Of a DNA stretch of 64,000 nt, positions 35,417-46,907 are shown piece after piece. Origin of the DNA: Neoarius graeffei (lineage: Eukaryota; Chordata; Actinopteri; Siluriformes; Ariidae); assembly GCF_027579695.1 (NCBI RefSeq), contig NC_083571.1, positions 35,120,443 through 35,184,442 of the forward strand, read 5' to 3'. The notes beneath the pieces are model-generated. The model worked only from the letters and a program-made list of their open reading frames with translations. It ran no database searches and had not been told where the DNA came from. A program made the translations under genes and the position numbers. Position 1 is the stretch's first letter. Each line of letters begins with the position of its first letter.

Positions 35417-36203
35417 GTATTACATTGCTATTATCACAAATGTTGCAAATATTCATACTGTTATTATTAAATGATTGACCTGGATTCAGTGTCCTCGTAA
35501 TCATTTTGAGTTTTACAGCTCTAGTGACTAGTTTTAAGCAGGCCGTTTCTAAATATAAATATCAATATATAAATATATATTACATAAAATATAATATATA
35601 TTACATAAAATGTAATATATATTATATAAAAAATATAAATATAAATATAAATATAGTGCAAAATTTTTAGCTCGCGCGCTTCGCATACATTTCCTGTGCC
35701 CCTTTTGTGCCCCAGTATGGTCTTGGGTCTAGTGACGCCCCTGGCTGAAGCTCACTCTGAATTTTACCAAACCTCACGTAACTGCTGCTGATCTGTGAAA
35801 GTTAAAATGGCGGCTTCACAACTCTGCGCAGATTAAAAAAGAGGCGTGGTCATGACTAAAACTTAGAATTTTAAGGCCATTCAGCTTAAACTTATTAACA
35901 CTTTTGACTATGTGTACAAATTAGTAGAATATACTTAATATTTTTTAGTAATGCAATCAAACTTAAATTTTTACGTACATTGTATTAAAACATTTAATTA
36001 AATACAAAGTCCGGGCTTACAGTGTATTTCTGCATAAATATGACCTAAAACATCATCAGATTTTCACACAAGTCCAAAAAGTAGAGAAAGTGAACCCAGT
36101 TAAACAAATGAGACAAAAATATTATACTTGGTCATTTATTTCTTGAAGAAAATGATCCAATATTACATATCTGTGAGTGGCAAAAGTATGTGAACCTTTG
36201 CTT

Positions 36204-37226
36204 TCAGTATTTGGTGTGACCCCCTTGTGCAGCAATAACTGTAACTAAACGTTTCCAGCAACTGTTGATCAGTCCTGCACACCGGCTTGGAGGAATTTTA
36301 GCCCATTCCTCCGTACAGAACAGCTTCAACTCTGGGATGTTGGTGGGTTTCCTCACATGAACTGCTCACTTCTGGTCCTTCCACAACATTTCGATTGGAT
36401 TAAGGTCAGGACTTTGACTTGGCCATTCCAAAACATTAACTTTATTCTTCTTCAACCATTCTTTGGTAGAATGACTTGTGTGCTTAGGGTCGTTGTCTTG
36501 CTGCATGACCCACCTTCTCTTGAGATTCAGTTCATGGACAGATGTCCTGATATTTTCCTTTAGAATTCACTGGTATAATTCAGAATTCATTGTTCCATCA
36601 ATGATGGCAAGTTGTCCTGGCCAAGATGCAGCAAAACACACTCAAACCATAATACTACCACCACCATGTTTCACAGATGGGATATGGTTCATTCTGCTGG
36701 AATGCAGTGATTTCCTTTCTTCAAACATAATGCTTCTCATTTAAACCAAAATTTCTATTTTGATCTCATCTGTCCACAAAACATTTTTCCAATAGCCTTC
36801 TGGCTTGTCCACGTGATATTTAGCGAACTGCAGACAAGCAGCAATGTTCTTTTTGGAGAGCAGTGGCTTTCTCCTTGCAACCCTGCCATGCACACCATTG
36901 TTATTCAGTGTTCTCCTGATGGTGGACTCATGAACATGAACATTAGCCAATGTGAGAGAGGCCTTCAGTTGCTTAGAAGTTACCCTGGGGTCCTCTTTGA
37001 CCTCGCCGACTATTACATGCTTTGCTCTTGGAGTGATCTTTGTTGGTTGACCACTCCTGGGGAGGGTAACAATGGTCTTGAATTTCCTCCATTTGTACAC
37101 AATCTGTCTGACTGTGGATTGGTGGAGTCCAAACTCTTTTGAGATGGTTTTGTAACCTTTTCCAGCCTGATGAGCATCAACAATGCTTTTTCTGAGGTCC
37201 TCAGAAATCTCCTTTGTTCATGCCAT
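36204..37226 (-). pseudogene. Tc1-A transposase, copy 4, decayed
   Basis: 341-codon equivalent with several stops and frame breaks, including TGA at 36569-36567 at the same codon as in copies 1 and 2. The HTH part and LLSKKNIAACLQF are still readable. Confidence 0.9.
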
Positions 37227-37371
37227 GATACACTTCCACAAACATGTGTTGTGAAGATCAGACTTTGATAGATCCCTGTTCTTTAAATAAAACAGGGTGC
37301 CCACTCACACCTGATTGTCATCCCACTGATTGAAAACACCCGACTCTAATTTCACCTTCAAATTAACTGCT

Positions 37372-37747
37372 GGCGGCATGGTGGTGTAGTGGTTAGCGCT
37401 GTCGCCTCACAGCAAGAAGGTCCTGGGTTCGAGCCCTGGGGCCGGCGAGGGCCTTTCTGTGCGGAGTTTGCATGTTCTCCCCGTGTCCGCGTGGGTTTCC
37501 TCCGGGTGCTCCGGTTTCCCCCACAGTCCAAAGACATGCAGGTTAGGTTAACTGGTGACTCTAAATTGACCGTAGGTGTGAATGTGAGTGTGAATGGTTG
37601 TCTGTGTCTATGTGTCAGCCCTGTGATGACCTGGCGACTTGTCCAGGGTGTACCCCGCCTTTTGCCCGTAGTCAGCTGGGATAGGCTCCAGCTTGCCTGC
37701 GACCCTGTAGAAGGATAAAGCGGCTAGAGATAATGAGATGAGATGAG
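37372..37747 (+). mobile_element. tRNA-derived SINE inside Tc1-A copy 4
   Basis: Full-length copy with target duplication AAATTAACTGCT at 37360-37371 and 37748-37759. Confidence 0.93.
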
Positions 37748-38034
37748 AAATTAACTGCTAATCCTAGAGGTTCACATACTTTTGCCACTCACAGATATAT
37801 AATATTGGATCATTTTCCTCAATCAATAAATGACCAAGTATAATATTTTTGTCTCGTTTGTTTAACTTGGTTCTTTTTTATCTACTTTTAGGACTTGTGT
37901 GAAAATCTGATGATGTTTTAGGTCATATTTATGCAGAAATATAGAAAATTCTAAAGGGTTCACAAACTTTCAAGCACCACTGTATATTGATATAAAACCT
38001 TGTTACCGACCCTGAAAGTGATCTTTAAATGTCT

Positions 38035-38424
38035 CGTCTCATCTCATCTCATCTCATCTCATTATCTCTAGCCGCTTTATCCTGTTCTACAGGGTCGCAG
38101 GCAAGCTGGAGCCTATCCCAGCTGACTACGGGCGAAAGGCGGGGTACACCCTGGACAAGTCGCCAGGTCATCACAGGGCTGACACATAGACACAGACAAC
38201 CATTCACACTCACATTCACACCTACGGTCAATTTAGAGTCACCAGTTAACCTAACCTGCATGTCTTTGGACTGTGGGGGAAACCGGAGCACCCGGAGGAA
38301 ACCCACACAGACACGGGGAGAACATGCAAACTCCACACAGAAAGGCCCTCGCCAGCCACGGGGCTCGAACCCGGACCTTCTTGCTGTGAGGGGAAAGCGC
38401 TAACCACTACACCACCGTGCCGCC
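38035..38424 (-). mobile_element. tRNA-derived SINE
   Basis: Full-length copy with target duplication ATCTTTAAATGTCT at 38021-38034 and 38425-38438; long ATCTC tail. Confidence 0.92.
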
Positions 38425-38438
38425 ATCTTTAAATGTCT

Positions 38439-39608
38439 GTTATGAAAAAAAAATTTTTTTTAAATAATTTTAACGAGACAGTTTAGGTGGGTTTTTATAT
38501 ATTTTTTTGATTATTATTATTATTTTTAATTTTCATTATGACCTCCCTGAACCTTAACTATAAAATTCAACAACATCCAATGCAGCTTCATTTTCTTCTT
38601 CTTTAAAAAAAAATTAAAAATAAACCCTCAGTATATCTTCCGTAAACACCAGTCCTCTCAATAACTGCCGGCAACCGGCGATTTTGCCGCCTACAAACGC
38701 TCCACTGCCAGCTACTCACAGTGGTTTTTCAAAGAATTGAAATTCATAAGTTTTTACTTCATAATTTATAGTTCATAAAAATAAAATTTTGCATTCAGGA
38801 TCACTCAGAATTCACCATTTAACATCTACATTTTCAAAATTTCCCAGGGGAGGACCCCCGGACCCCCTTCTAACGCAGCCTCCGCTCAGCTTACGCTTAA
38901 CATGGATCCCAGACGTCCGCTATTTAGCAGAATTCCGCTATTTTTCTAGCCAAAGTGTTGTTTTTTTAAATCTCTTGTATATCTGTTAAAAATATGTTTG
39001 TTTAAGTAAAATGACCAGTAGAATATGTTCTGATTTGGTTTTCTTGTTTAGCGATGTTTTAGTTGGCTTCGTTTGTTCTCGTTGACATTCAGGAACACTA
39101 AGAAGTTAAATTGATGTAAATACCGTGAGACTGTACGCGATAGAACGAGAAAACAATATGGCTGCGCCCATTTGCTAGAAAACGTGTTTTAACTCCGTTC
39201 ATGCTTTTGTTTCTAATGCGTTGAACTTAATTCAATATGTCGTGGAAAGCGTAGTTGCGCTTAGCCAGAGAGGAAGTTGAATCCAAGAAGAGATTAATGA
39301 ATGTGGTGAATACAGAACTTGAAACAAAAGCTCATGTGAACAGAGTAGCCAAGAAACTATCCAAAAGAGCACTGCAGGAACATGAGAAAAAGCAGAAGCA
39401 GAGAAAACTGGAGGAAAGATCACAGAATGCACCCCAGAAAAGAGCATTAAATTCTTCTGCAGTGAAACCTTTCAAAAAGAGAAAGGTTTAAATCAAATAT
39501 CTCCAATATTTGCTGTACATATGTATATATCTAATATTACTGAATCATTGATTTCTGCTCATATTCATGATTTTTGAAAAATGAATGTGGCTTATTTAAG
39601 ACTAGTAT
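38439..39608. other. intergenic DNA with a basic, coiled-coil-like open frame
   Basis: 39255-39491 (+) encodes about 78 residues rich in K, E, R and Q, ending in the nuclear-localisation-like KPFKKRKV. There is no recognised family; an in-frame TAG lies just upstream. It may be a transposon or processed-gene relic. The rest is AT-rich. Confidence 0.35.
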
Positions 39609-39619
39609 TGACATTAACT

Positions 39620-39966
39620 CATCTCATCTCATTCTCTCTAGCCGCTTTATCCTGTTCTACAGGGTCGCAGGCAAGCTGGAGCCTATCCCAGCTGACTACG
39701 GGTGAAAGGCGGGGTACACCCTGGACAAGTCGCCAGGTCATCACAGGGCTGACACATAGACACAGACAACCATTCACACTCACATTCACACCTACGGTCA
39801 ATTTAGAGTCACCAGTTAACCTAACCTGCATGTCTTTGGACTGTGGGGGAAACCGGAGCACCCGGAGGAAACCCACGCGGACAACATGCAAACTCCACAC
39901 AGAAAGGCCCTCGCTGACCTTCTTGCTGTGAGGCGACAGCGCTAACCACTACACCACTGTGCCGCC
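39620..39966 (-). mobile_element. tRNA-derived SINE with internal deletions
   Basis: Target duplication TGACATTAACT at 39609-39619 and 39967-39977. About 30 bp are missing around the B-box region. Confidence 0.9.
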
Positions 39967-40239
39967 TGACATTAACTTGAAACAAAAAAATTAATGAGAT
40001 GAACTATGGATACTATTGTTATATTATAACAAAATCAGTGGAATATTTAGGCAAGTATATTCTTCAAAGCTACATTTTTGTCTAATTTTTATAAATATTT
40101 TTTTTTTTTGCCACATGTCATAGATTACAAAATATGGCATCAAATAGATACACATTATTGTTAAATTCTGTTGCTTTTCTATGTTAAATCTATGTAAAAA
40201 ATGTGTTCTATAGCATCTTTAAATGTTAAAATCTCAACA

Positions 40240-40320
40240 GCTTCAGGGGCTTTGCCCCCTGTACCCCCAGCAGGGGCACTGCCCCTGCACCCTGCAAAGG
40301 GCTTGCAGCCCCCTTGACCC
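40240..40320. repeat. GC-rich cluster of short palindromes
   Basis: Contains GGGGCTTTGCCCC, CAGGGGCACTGCCCCTG and GCAAAGGGCTTGC in a row within AT-rich DNA. Probably a transposon end or hairpin region. Confidence 0.5.
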
Positions 40321-40429
40321 ATGCTGATAGTTTCTTACATTCCTCTATTTTTTTCAATTACTGCTGGGATCCCTGGCTTAACCTCTGCCTACTACTCCTT
40401 TCTTACTTGCCCCTTTCTCAGAAATATAT

Positions 40430-41115
40430 TGAGAGGGCTGAAACACCCATTATGGAATGCACTGATCTTGTTCATATCTGACTTCACAACACGCCAGCAC
40501 TCAGAGCCATAGAGGAGCACAGATTTGACATTACTATTGGTCTTCAGGCTGTACTGCTTGGATTTCCAGATAGGCTGGAGTCGTGCAAAGGCTCCGCGGG
40601 CCTTAGATAATCTAGACTGAATGTCTTTTGTGACTCCATTGTCCTTGCTAATGAGGCTACCCAGATACATAAAGTCCTCTACAAAGTCCAGTGGTTGACC
40701 ATTGACAGTGATGGGTGTAATGTTGGACAAATTGATGCACATGACTTTAGTCTTGGTGGTGCTGATGTTAAGACCAGTTTGCTTGGAAAATTTGTCCAAT
40801 CTGTCAGTTTTCTCTTGTAGGTGATCTTTCCTGGAAGAAAGGGCTGCCAGGTCGTTGGCAAAGTCTAGGTCCTCCAGATGGGAGAAGAGGGTCCACTGTA
40901 TGCCTCTGGGCTTGTCGTAAGTTGTCTGTCGCATGATCCAGTCAATGATAACTAGGAATAGCATGGGAGAGAGGATACAGCCTTGGTGGACACTGGAACT
41001 AATTGCGAATGATTCAGATAGGGTGTTGCCATCAATAATGCCACTGCACTCAAAGTGGTGATAGAAGAGGGTGTTTATGGAAGATATGCCATATCTTCTG
41101 GCCGCAGAAAGTGTC
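40430..41115 (-). mobile_element. LINE reverse-transcriptase fragment
   Basis: The frame on - shows SSVHQGCILSPMLFLVIIDW, SHLEDLDFANDLAALSS (YADD box decayed to FAND), STTKTKVMCIN, FMYLGSLISKDNGVTKDIQS and NVKSVLLYGSECWRV. It is a non-LTR element of the RTE/jockey-like type, truncated at both ends. Confidence 0.85.
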
Positions 41116-42180
41116 GAACGAAGAACTCTATAGATACACGGGCTGCTACGTACATCATACTGGAAATTAAGCGCCATCACCTGAAATGGTTGGGACACGT
41201 TTTAAGAATGGAGCAGAGGCGCATACCAAAGACATCGCTACAGTGGCCCCCTGCTGGGAGGCGTAGGCCTGGATGACCCAAAACAACCTGACAAAGAACA
41301 GTTCAGACCGAGCTTGAAGAGATAGGCCTTCATACATGTCAACCCCTACAGATTTCCCGTATTCCCTACATATTTTGGCATTTTAAAAATGGTACGGGCG
41401 TAGTGGTATGCAACTATGGATTTTCCTACATTTTCACCTTAAAATTATTTTGATTTATTACCATCAGAAAAATCGTCATGAAAAACGAACATGCATGGGA
41501 GCCGCCATTTTCTACATTTAGAATTACTCAACCGGTACTTCCGCTAGTACCAACAAGGCATTCCAAATGTCTGAGCATGCGCAATTGTGATTTTCCTGCA
41601 CACCGAGCGGTTAATAACAGCACATGTAGCGTAACAATAGACAGGTCAAGAGGTCAAGATGTCGGCACCACCGAAGAAAAAACTCAAAACATCTAAAACT
41701 GGAGGTCGCTTTCTTCCCGAATGGACAGAAACATTCAATGGAATAATTAATCGCTTCCAAAATGGGTGCTGAGAATGTCAACTGCACAATTTGTTGTAGA
41801 GACGTGAAAGTGTTTGCCTCTGGAATTTACGACGTGAGGGAACACATGAAATCTCAAATGCATGTGAAGAATGCAAACCAGAAAAAGAGACAGCCGTCAA
41901 TTAATTTCTTCACGCAAAAGCCAACAAAGGTTGTATCTGACATTAGGTATTAGGTAAGATCTGATACATTTTTATTATGCATGAAATATTACTATGGATT
42001 TGGTATGGAAATTATGGATTTCTTTACCAGGGAGTACAGGTGAGAGCCGTGAGGGGTTGACATGTATGAGCCTTACATGGGGCGAAGCCCAAAAAGTAGC
42101 GAAGGCTCGCCAAGAATGGCACCACCGGGTCGTGGCCTTATTTCCCACCAGGGAAGAAGAGGATAAGTAAGTAAAACTGG
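41116..42180 (+). mobile_element. LINE C-terminal end (+), interrupted by a small element
   Basis: 41160-41330 reads EIKRHHLKWLGHVLRMEQRR and PPAGRRRPG (then stops). The end continues after the insertion as TWGEAQKVAKARQEWHHRVV and ALFPTREEEDK to about 42170. The two parts join in frame at GGCCTT/GCCTT when the insert (41331-42067) is skipped. Confidence 0.75.
41331..42067 (+). mobile_element. small DNA element with CATACATGTCAACCCCT termini
   Basis: 737 bp with 17-bp perfect inverted ends. Inside is a zinc-finger-like frame in two phases: MSAPPKKKLKTSKTGG and RFLPEWTETFNGI, then CTICCRDVKVFASGIYDVRE and HMKSQMHVKNANQ (41762-41953). It looks like the N-terminal part of a BED/C2H2-type transposase in a deletion derivative. 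Confidence 0.7.
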
Positions 42181-42229
42181 GGAAACTTTCCACCATTTTA
42201 AAACAGTTTCAAAAGCTCTATAAGGCCCC

Positions 42230-42574
42230 CTGGTGGTCAGGGTGCGAGTTTACACATAACCCTTTCATGCTCACAGTATCCACACTTTTTACAGTGTGTG
42301 TGTGGGGGGGGTAATTTTTGAAATATAATACATTAGGAACAAAAACAAACAAACAGAGGCTAAAAATGGCACATCTTTAAAGCAGTATCGATTCACACTG
42401 ATGTTCAAATTGTTCATTTTTCACTTTTTTTCAGGGTTTTGGACGTTTATTTGCAATATTGTGGCTCCACCTGGTGGACAGTTTAGGAACCAACGCCTCA
42501 TCGTTACTGAATTAGTTCTTGTATATACAGTATTAACAGATATGAATATGCTGATACTGAGCAAAAGTATTGGC

Positions 42575-42616
<42 letters not shown>

Positions 42617-43030
42617 ACCTTTTTTTCGTGCAGTTATAGTTATATGAATTCTACATTATGGAGTCACTACAAAAACATTCCGAAACATTACTTTTCCAAA
42701 ATTCACTATCCATGTATATATCAGTCTAACGTCCCCATTAACGCTATGTGTAGAACTTTAAAGAAGTTGCTCTTCATTATGGTTTTATGAATGAATGAAT
42801 GAATGAATGAATGATGCAGCGTCTTCCCAATAAGGTCGAGGTCAAAGGGCACATCGGAATAAAATCGCTTCCAGTTAGTTAGTGATCTGAAATGGAGTTA
42901 AAACTTAACACTATGTTTGTGAAGTTTTTTTTTTTTTTGAAAAGCACAAGTGACGTCAAGCATTCATTCATTCATAAACAAACAAACAACCTCCTGATCA
43001 GTCAGGTCCCATGTTACTAATTTAGCAACT
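42230..43030. repeat. intergenic DNA with (TA)n and (GAAT)n tracts
   Basis: (TA)n near 42580-42610 and (GAAT)n near 42790-42813. No gene seen. Confidence 0.6.
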
Positions 43031-43404
43031 ATCTCATCTCATTATCTGTAGCCGCTTTATCCTGTTCTACAGGGTCGCAGGCAAGCTGGAGCCTATCCCA
43101 GCTGACTACGGGCGAAAGGCGGGGTACACCCCGGACAAGTCGCCAGGCCATCACAGGGCTGACACATAGACACAGACAACCATTCACACTCACATTCACA
43201 CCTACGGTCAATTTAGAGTCACCAGTTAACCTAACCTGCATGTCTTTGGACTGTGGGGGAAACCGGAGCACCCGGAGGAAACCCACGCGGACACGGGGAG
43301 AACATGCAAACTCCACACAGAAAGGCCCTCGCCGGCCACGGGGCTCAAACCCGGACCTTCTTGCTGTGAGGTGACAGCGCTAACCACTACACCACCGTGC
43401 CGCC
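43031..43404 (-). mobile_element. tRNA-derived SINE
   Basis: Full-length copy; no clear target duplication. Confidence 0.9.
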
Positions 43405-43988
43405 ATTTAATGACTTTCTAGTGACAAATTTGGTGCAACTTTGGTAGCCTCCATTCTCACACTGAAGGGAAACCAGTGAAGAGTTTGGTTCGAAAACCGT
43501 ATCTATCCAATCCCACTGTTTCAAGAAAAATCACTTTTTTTGATTATGGGAAGTGATAAAAGGAAAACCACTGTGTCCTGTTTAAAATTTATTGACTAAC
43601 TGCTTACTGAAATCCAGAACTAATTAATAGCTTTTAACTGAAGCAATTAATTATTTTTTGTCAAGTCGCTACATATCCATGCCACAGCATTTCCCCCCAA
43701 AATGCTACGTACATATCCCTTTCTATTTAAAGTGCATTTAACCGTGTTCTTTCATGACAGATTGCTTTATTTGATAGGTTTTTTTAGATTATTTTATCTA
43801 AATAATTCAGCATGAAATTGTCCAATAAACATGAGAATTAACAAAGCCATTTCCTACGTCATAAGTGCAGCCATCTTGGAAGTCTTCACGCCAGTGGCGG
43901 CCTCTGATTGGTCAAATGGATATGACCGGTTTTGAGAAAAATCAGTGATGGTGCTTGTTGCGTTTTGGAATGAAAGGCCGTAATGCAG

Positions 43989-44346
43989 GGGCGGCACGGT
44001 GGTGTAGTGGTTAGCGCTGTCCCCTCACAGCAAGAAGGTCTGGGTTTGAGCCCCGTGGCCGGCGAGGGCCTTTCTGTGCGGAGTTTGCATGTTCTCCCCG
44101 TGTCCGCGTGGGTTTCCTCCGGGTGCTCCGGTTTCCCCCAAAGACATGCAGGTTAGGTTAACTGGTGACTCTAAATTGACCGTAGGTGTGAGTGTGAATG
44201 GTTGTCTGTGTCTATGTGTCAGCCCTGTGATGACCTGGCGACTTGTCCAGGGTGTACCCCGCCTTTCGCCCGTAGTCAGCTGGGATAGGCTCCAGCTTGC
44301 CTGCGACCCTGTAGAACAGGATAAAGCAGCTAGAGATAATGAGATT
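43989..44346 (+). mobile_element. tRNA-derived SINE
   Basis: Target duplication AGGCCGTAATGCAG at 43975-43988 and 44347-44360. A CAGTC core segment is deleted. Confidence 0.92.
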
Positions 44347-44552
44347 AGGCCGTAATGCAGATATCGTGTTTTGGCGAAAACTGAATATGGTATGAGCAAG
44401 ATATGATAATTGCTGATGATTTGGTGGCAGGAGTTGCAATTTTTCAAATTTGGCATTTCGGAACCAAACTCTTCCACTGTTCGGGAGTGAACACAGGGAG
44501 ATTTACATGATATGACGTCGAGTCCCTCCAAATGAAACCTCTTAGGGAGCAA

Positions 44553-44930
44553 GGTGGCACGGTGGTGTAGTGGTTAGTGCTGTCGCCTCACAGCAAGAGG
44601 GTCCAGGTTCGAGCCCCGTGGCCAATGAAGGCCTTTCTGTGTGGAGTTTGCATGTTCTCCCTGTGTCCGCGTGGGTTTCCTCCGGGTGCTCCGGTTTCCC
44701 CCACAGTCCAAAGACATGCAGGTTAGGTTAACTGGTGACTCTAAATTGAGCGTAGGTGTGAATGTGAGTGTGAATGGTTGTCTGTGTCTATGTGTCAGCC
44801 CTGTGATGACCTGGCGACTTGTCCAGGGTGTACCCCGCCTTTCGCCCGTAGTCAGCTGGGATAGGCTCCAGCTTGCCTGCGACCCTGTAGAACAGGATAA
44901 AGCGGCTAGAGATAACGAGATGAAATGAGA
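44553..44930 (+). mobile_element. tRNA-derived SINE
   Basis: Full-length copy; target duplication not clear. Confidence 0.9.
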
Positions 44931-45158
44931 TATATATAAAAACATACACCCACACACACACAGTGTGTGAGATGTGGGAAAGTTTCCTTCAGTGCATTCA
45001 CAGGAAGGACTGTTTCACACTCTCGCTGCTCTTATCTTCCTCCTTTCCCACAACACAGAGAGATATATATTTTTTTGTTTCTGGATGTATGAGGAAGGTG
45101 ATGTAATATGTTTGGGAATCACATGTGAGAGATTTCTCTGGAAATGCGTGCATCATCT

Positions 45159-45193
<35 letters not shown>

Positions 45194-46225
45194 CAATGAC
45201 TCCCATTAGACTGATTTTAATACCTTTAATAGTGCACTTTGCGAATAATCTGTACAGAAATAATATTAATTATAAAAAAGATAAACCATTTTCTCATCTT
45301 CCGTAACTTTAAGCGGTAACATTTACAATAAAATAAGATACAAAATCAAATCCCAATATATCTGTTTAAATACACAAAGCCTTAAATTAACGTTCAGTCA
45401 TGCGTTATCTTAACGTACACACACGTTTATGGCACAGGAGCAGATCAGGCGGCGTTAGAGCGAAGCGTTTCTCGAAAGTTGTCCAAATTACTGACAATTT
45501 ATCTGTACAAAGGCGTAACTTTTTTTTTCTTTTTTCTTAATATTTCCAAATGATAGTTATGTAATGAGGAGAGTGTTAAGTGGAGAAAATCCCAAGCAGC
45601 GTTTTTGTTACCTGTAATTTTTCTGTTTTAGTTACGAGCATAAATAGGTTTTTCTTTCTTTCTTTTGTAAAATTACTTCATTTACATTAACACTGTCAAA
45701 AAATGGAAAAAAAAAGAGTCACTTTCCATCCCTTTGAACATTTCGGTTCGATAGAGCAACAGTCAGCGTCTCCAGCACACAGGGGCGGAGCCAACAGCAT
45801 CGCTAGCGGCTGGAAGGTGAAGATTTCGTGATTCTTAGCTAACTCCATGTTCATGCTAGCAAGCAACAAAGTGACAGATGTCCTTTAAGCTACGACAAAT
45901 CCAAGTGTATCATTGCTCAGTGTGACTGAACGTTTCTTCAGGTTCCTAAACAATTTTGTAAAACTAATCCTGGTTTCGTTTTATCCCGTCATATACGACC
46001 TCACGTTAAATGTCTACGGAGAAAACTAAAGCTTGGAAGGAAGCAGTGGAGATCATTCAAGCCTCTGGTGAGTGTGTGAATGGCTAATAGAGTTAGCATG
46101 TACAAAGTTGATGTCTTTCGATAAAGCGTATACGTACAGATATTACACTGGACAGGCCACGCCCACAAGCGACACCATGCTTGCTAGCATGAACGCAGTT
46201 AAACAGAGTCAAATAAACAACTAAC
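44931..46225. other. intergenic DNA, possibly far 3' UTR of the - strand gene
   Basis: (GA)n at 45160-45190. Two ATTAAA sequences on the - strand lie at 45221-45216 and 45230-45225 and could be poly(A) signals for dlc1, but this is weak. No coding frame. Confidence 0.35.
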
Positions 46226-46240
46226 ATGTTGTGCTTCGCT

Positions 46241-46362
46241 GTGATGACCTGGCGACTTGTCCAGGGTGTACCCCGCCTTTCGCCCATAGTCAGCTGGGAT
46301 AGGCTCCAGCTTGCCTGCGACCCTGTAGAACAGGATAAAGCGGCTACAGATAATGAGATGAG
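46241..46362 (+). mobile_element. 5'-truncated SINE with target duplication
   Basis: Only the last 122 bp of the SINE are present, flanked by ATGTTGTGCTTCGCT (46226-46240 and 46363-46377). Confidence 0.92.
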
Positions 46363-46377
46363 ATGTTGTGCTTCGCT

Positions 46378-46900
46378 GCTATTGTGCTGTAAAGCTACGC
46401 TGCCCTCCGAGAACCTGATCCCTCTTCACCTTTCTCCAACACTCCCTTCACATTTCTTATTCTTATTCCTTTCGTCTTTACAACTTGAGCTTTCTCTTTA
46501 CCATGGCAGATCCTCTCCGAACTAGCTCCTCATTCTGTTTCCCACTTACGACTTTTTTTTTAAATACAACCATCATTTTTTCCATCAATCGTTTGAGAAA
46601 TCTCTTAGTATTTGGTCCAGTAACGTTTTACTTTCGTAAAACGTCCGAGCGCACCAGCAAGAACTGTTTCTTTAACTACAATTTTAGTAAATAATAACTG
46701 CAGCGTACGATAAATGACTGATAAATATCTGAAAGCAAAACGGAATTAAATTAACGACGTTAAAAACGATATTCGACAAAACGGCTGAGGTAAACGGTGT
46801 GCATCAGGAAATTTCAGCTGTAAAACGGATCCAATTTTGCACCACGACTGCAGGACGTAGTCGTTATTAATCACAGCTTTACAACAATATGCTGTAACCA
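46378..46900. other. intergenic DNA, no feature recognised
   Basis: No coding frame, terminal repeats or RNA gene that I can support between the SINE fragment and the TTAA element. Confidence 0.5.
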
Positions 46901-46907
46901 TAGTTAA

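Larger units (their letters stand above)
33605..35743 (+). mobile_element. hAT transposon with TTF-type zinc-finger frame
   Basis: 2139 bp flanked by the perfect 8-bp duplication GCTGAAGC (33597-33604 and 35744-35751). The right terminus read inward is CAGGGGCGTCACTAGA; the left is CATCGGCGTCGCCAGG. Near 34442 a short exon reads MDIRKLFARSRNKAERKNEQ before a GTAACT donor. Confidence 0.88.
31838..36024. mobile_element. TA-target DNA element with CACTGTAA termini
   Basis: The ends read CACTGTAAACCCGGATAAGT on the left and CCGGGCTTACAGTG on the right, with a TA duplicate on each side (31836-31837, 36025-36026). A second copy of the terminal sequence, CACTGTAAGCCCGGATAAGT, starts near 32075. The family is not identified. 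Inside are a Penelope fragment and a hAT element. Confidence 0.8.
31795..37982 (-). mobile_element. Tc1-like transposon, family A, copy 4, carrying nested insertions
   Basis: Outer TA-bounded element. Its left inverted repeat is cut after TTCTA by a 4.2-kb TA-target element (31838-36024), and its right arm by a SINE (37372-37747). Without these it is about 1.61 kb like its sisters. Confidence 0.93.

Noticed and set aside
38820-38900. CCCGGACCCCC-type GC stretch as a promoter
   Set aside because: No gene start or consistent downstream frame; it looks like a transposon-derived segment.
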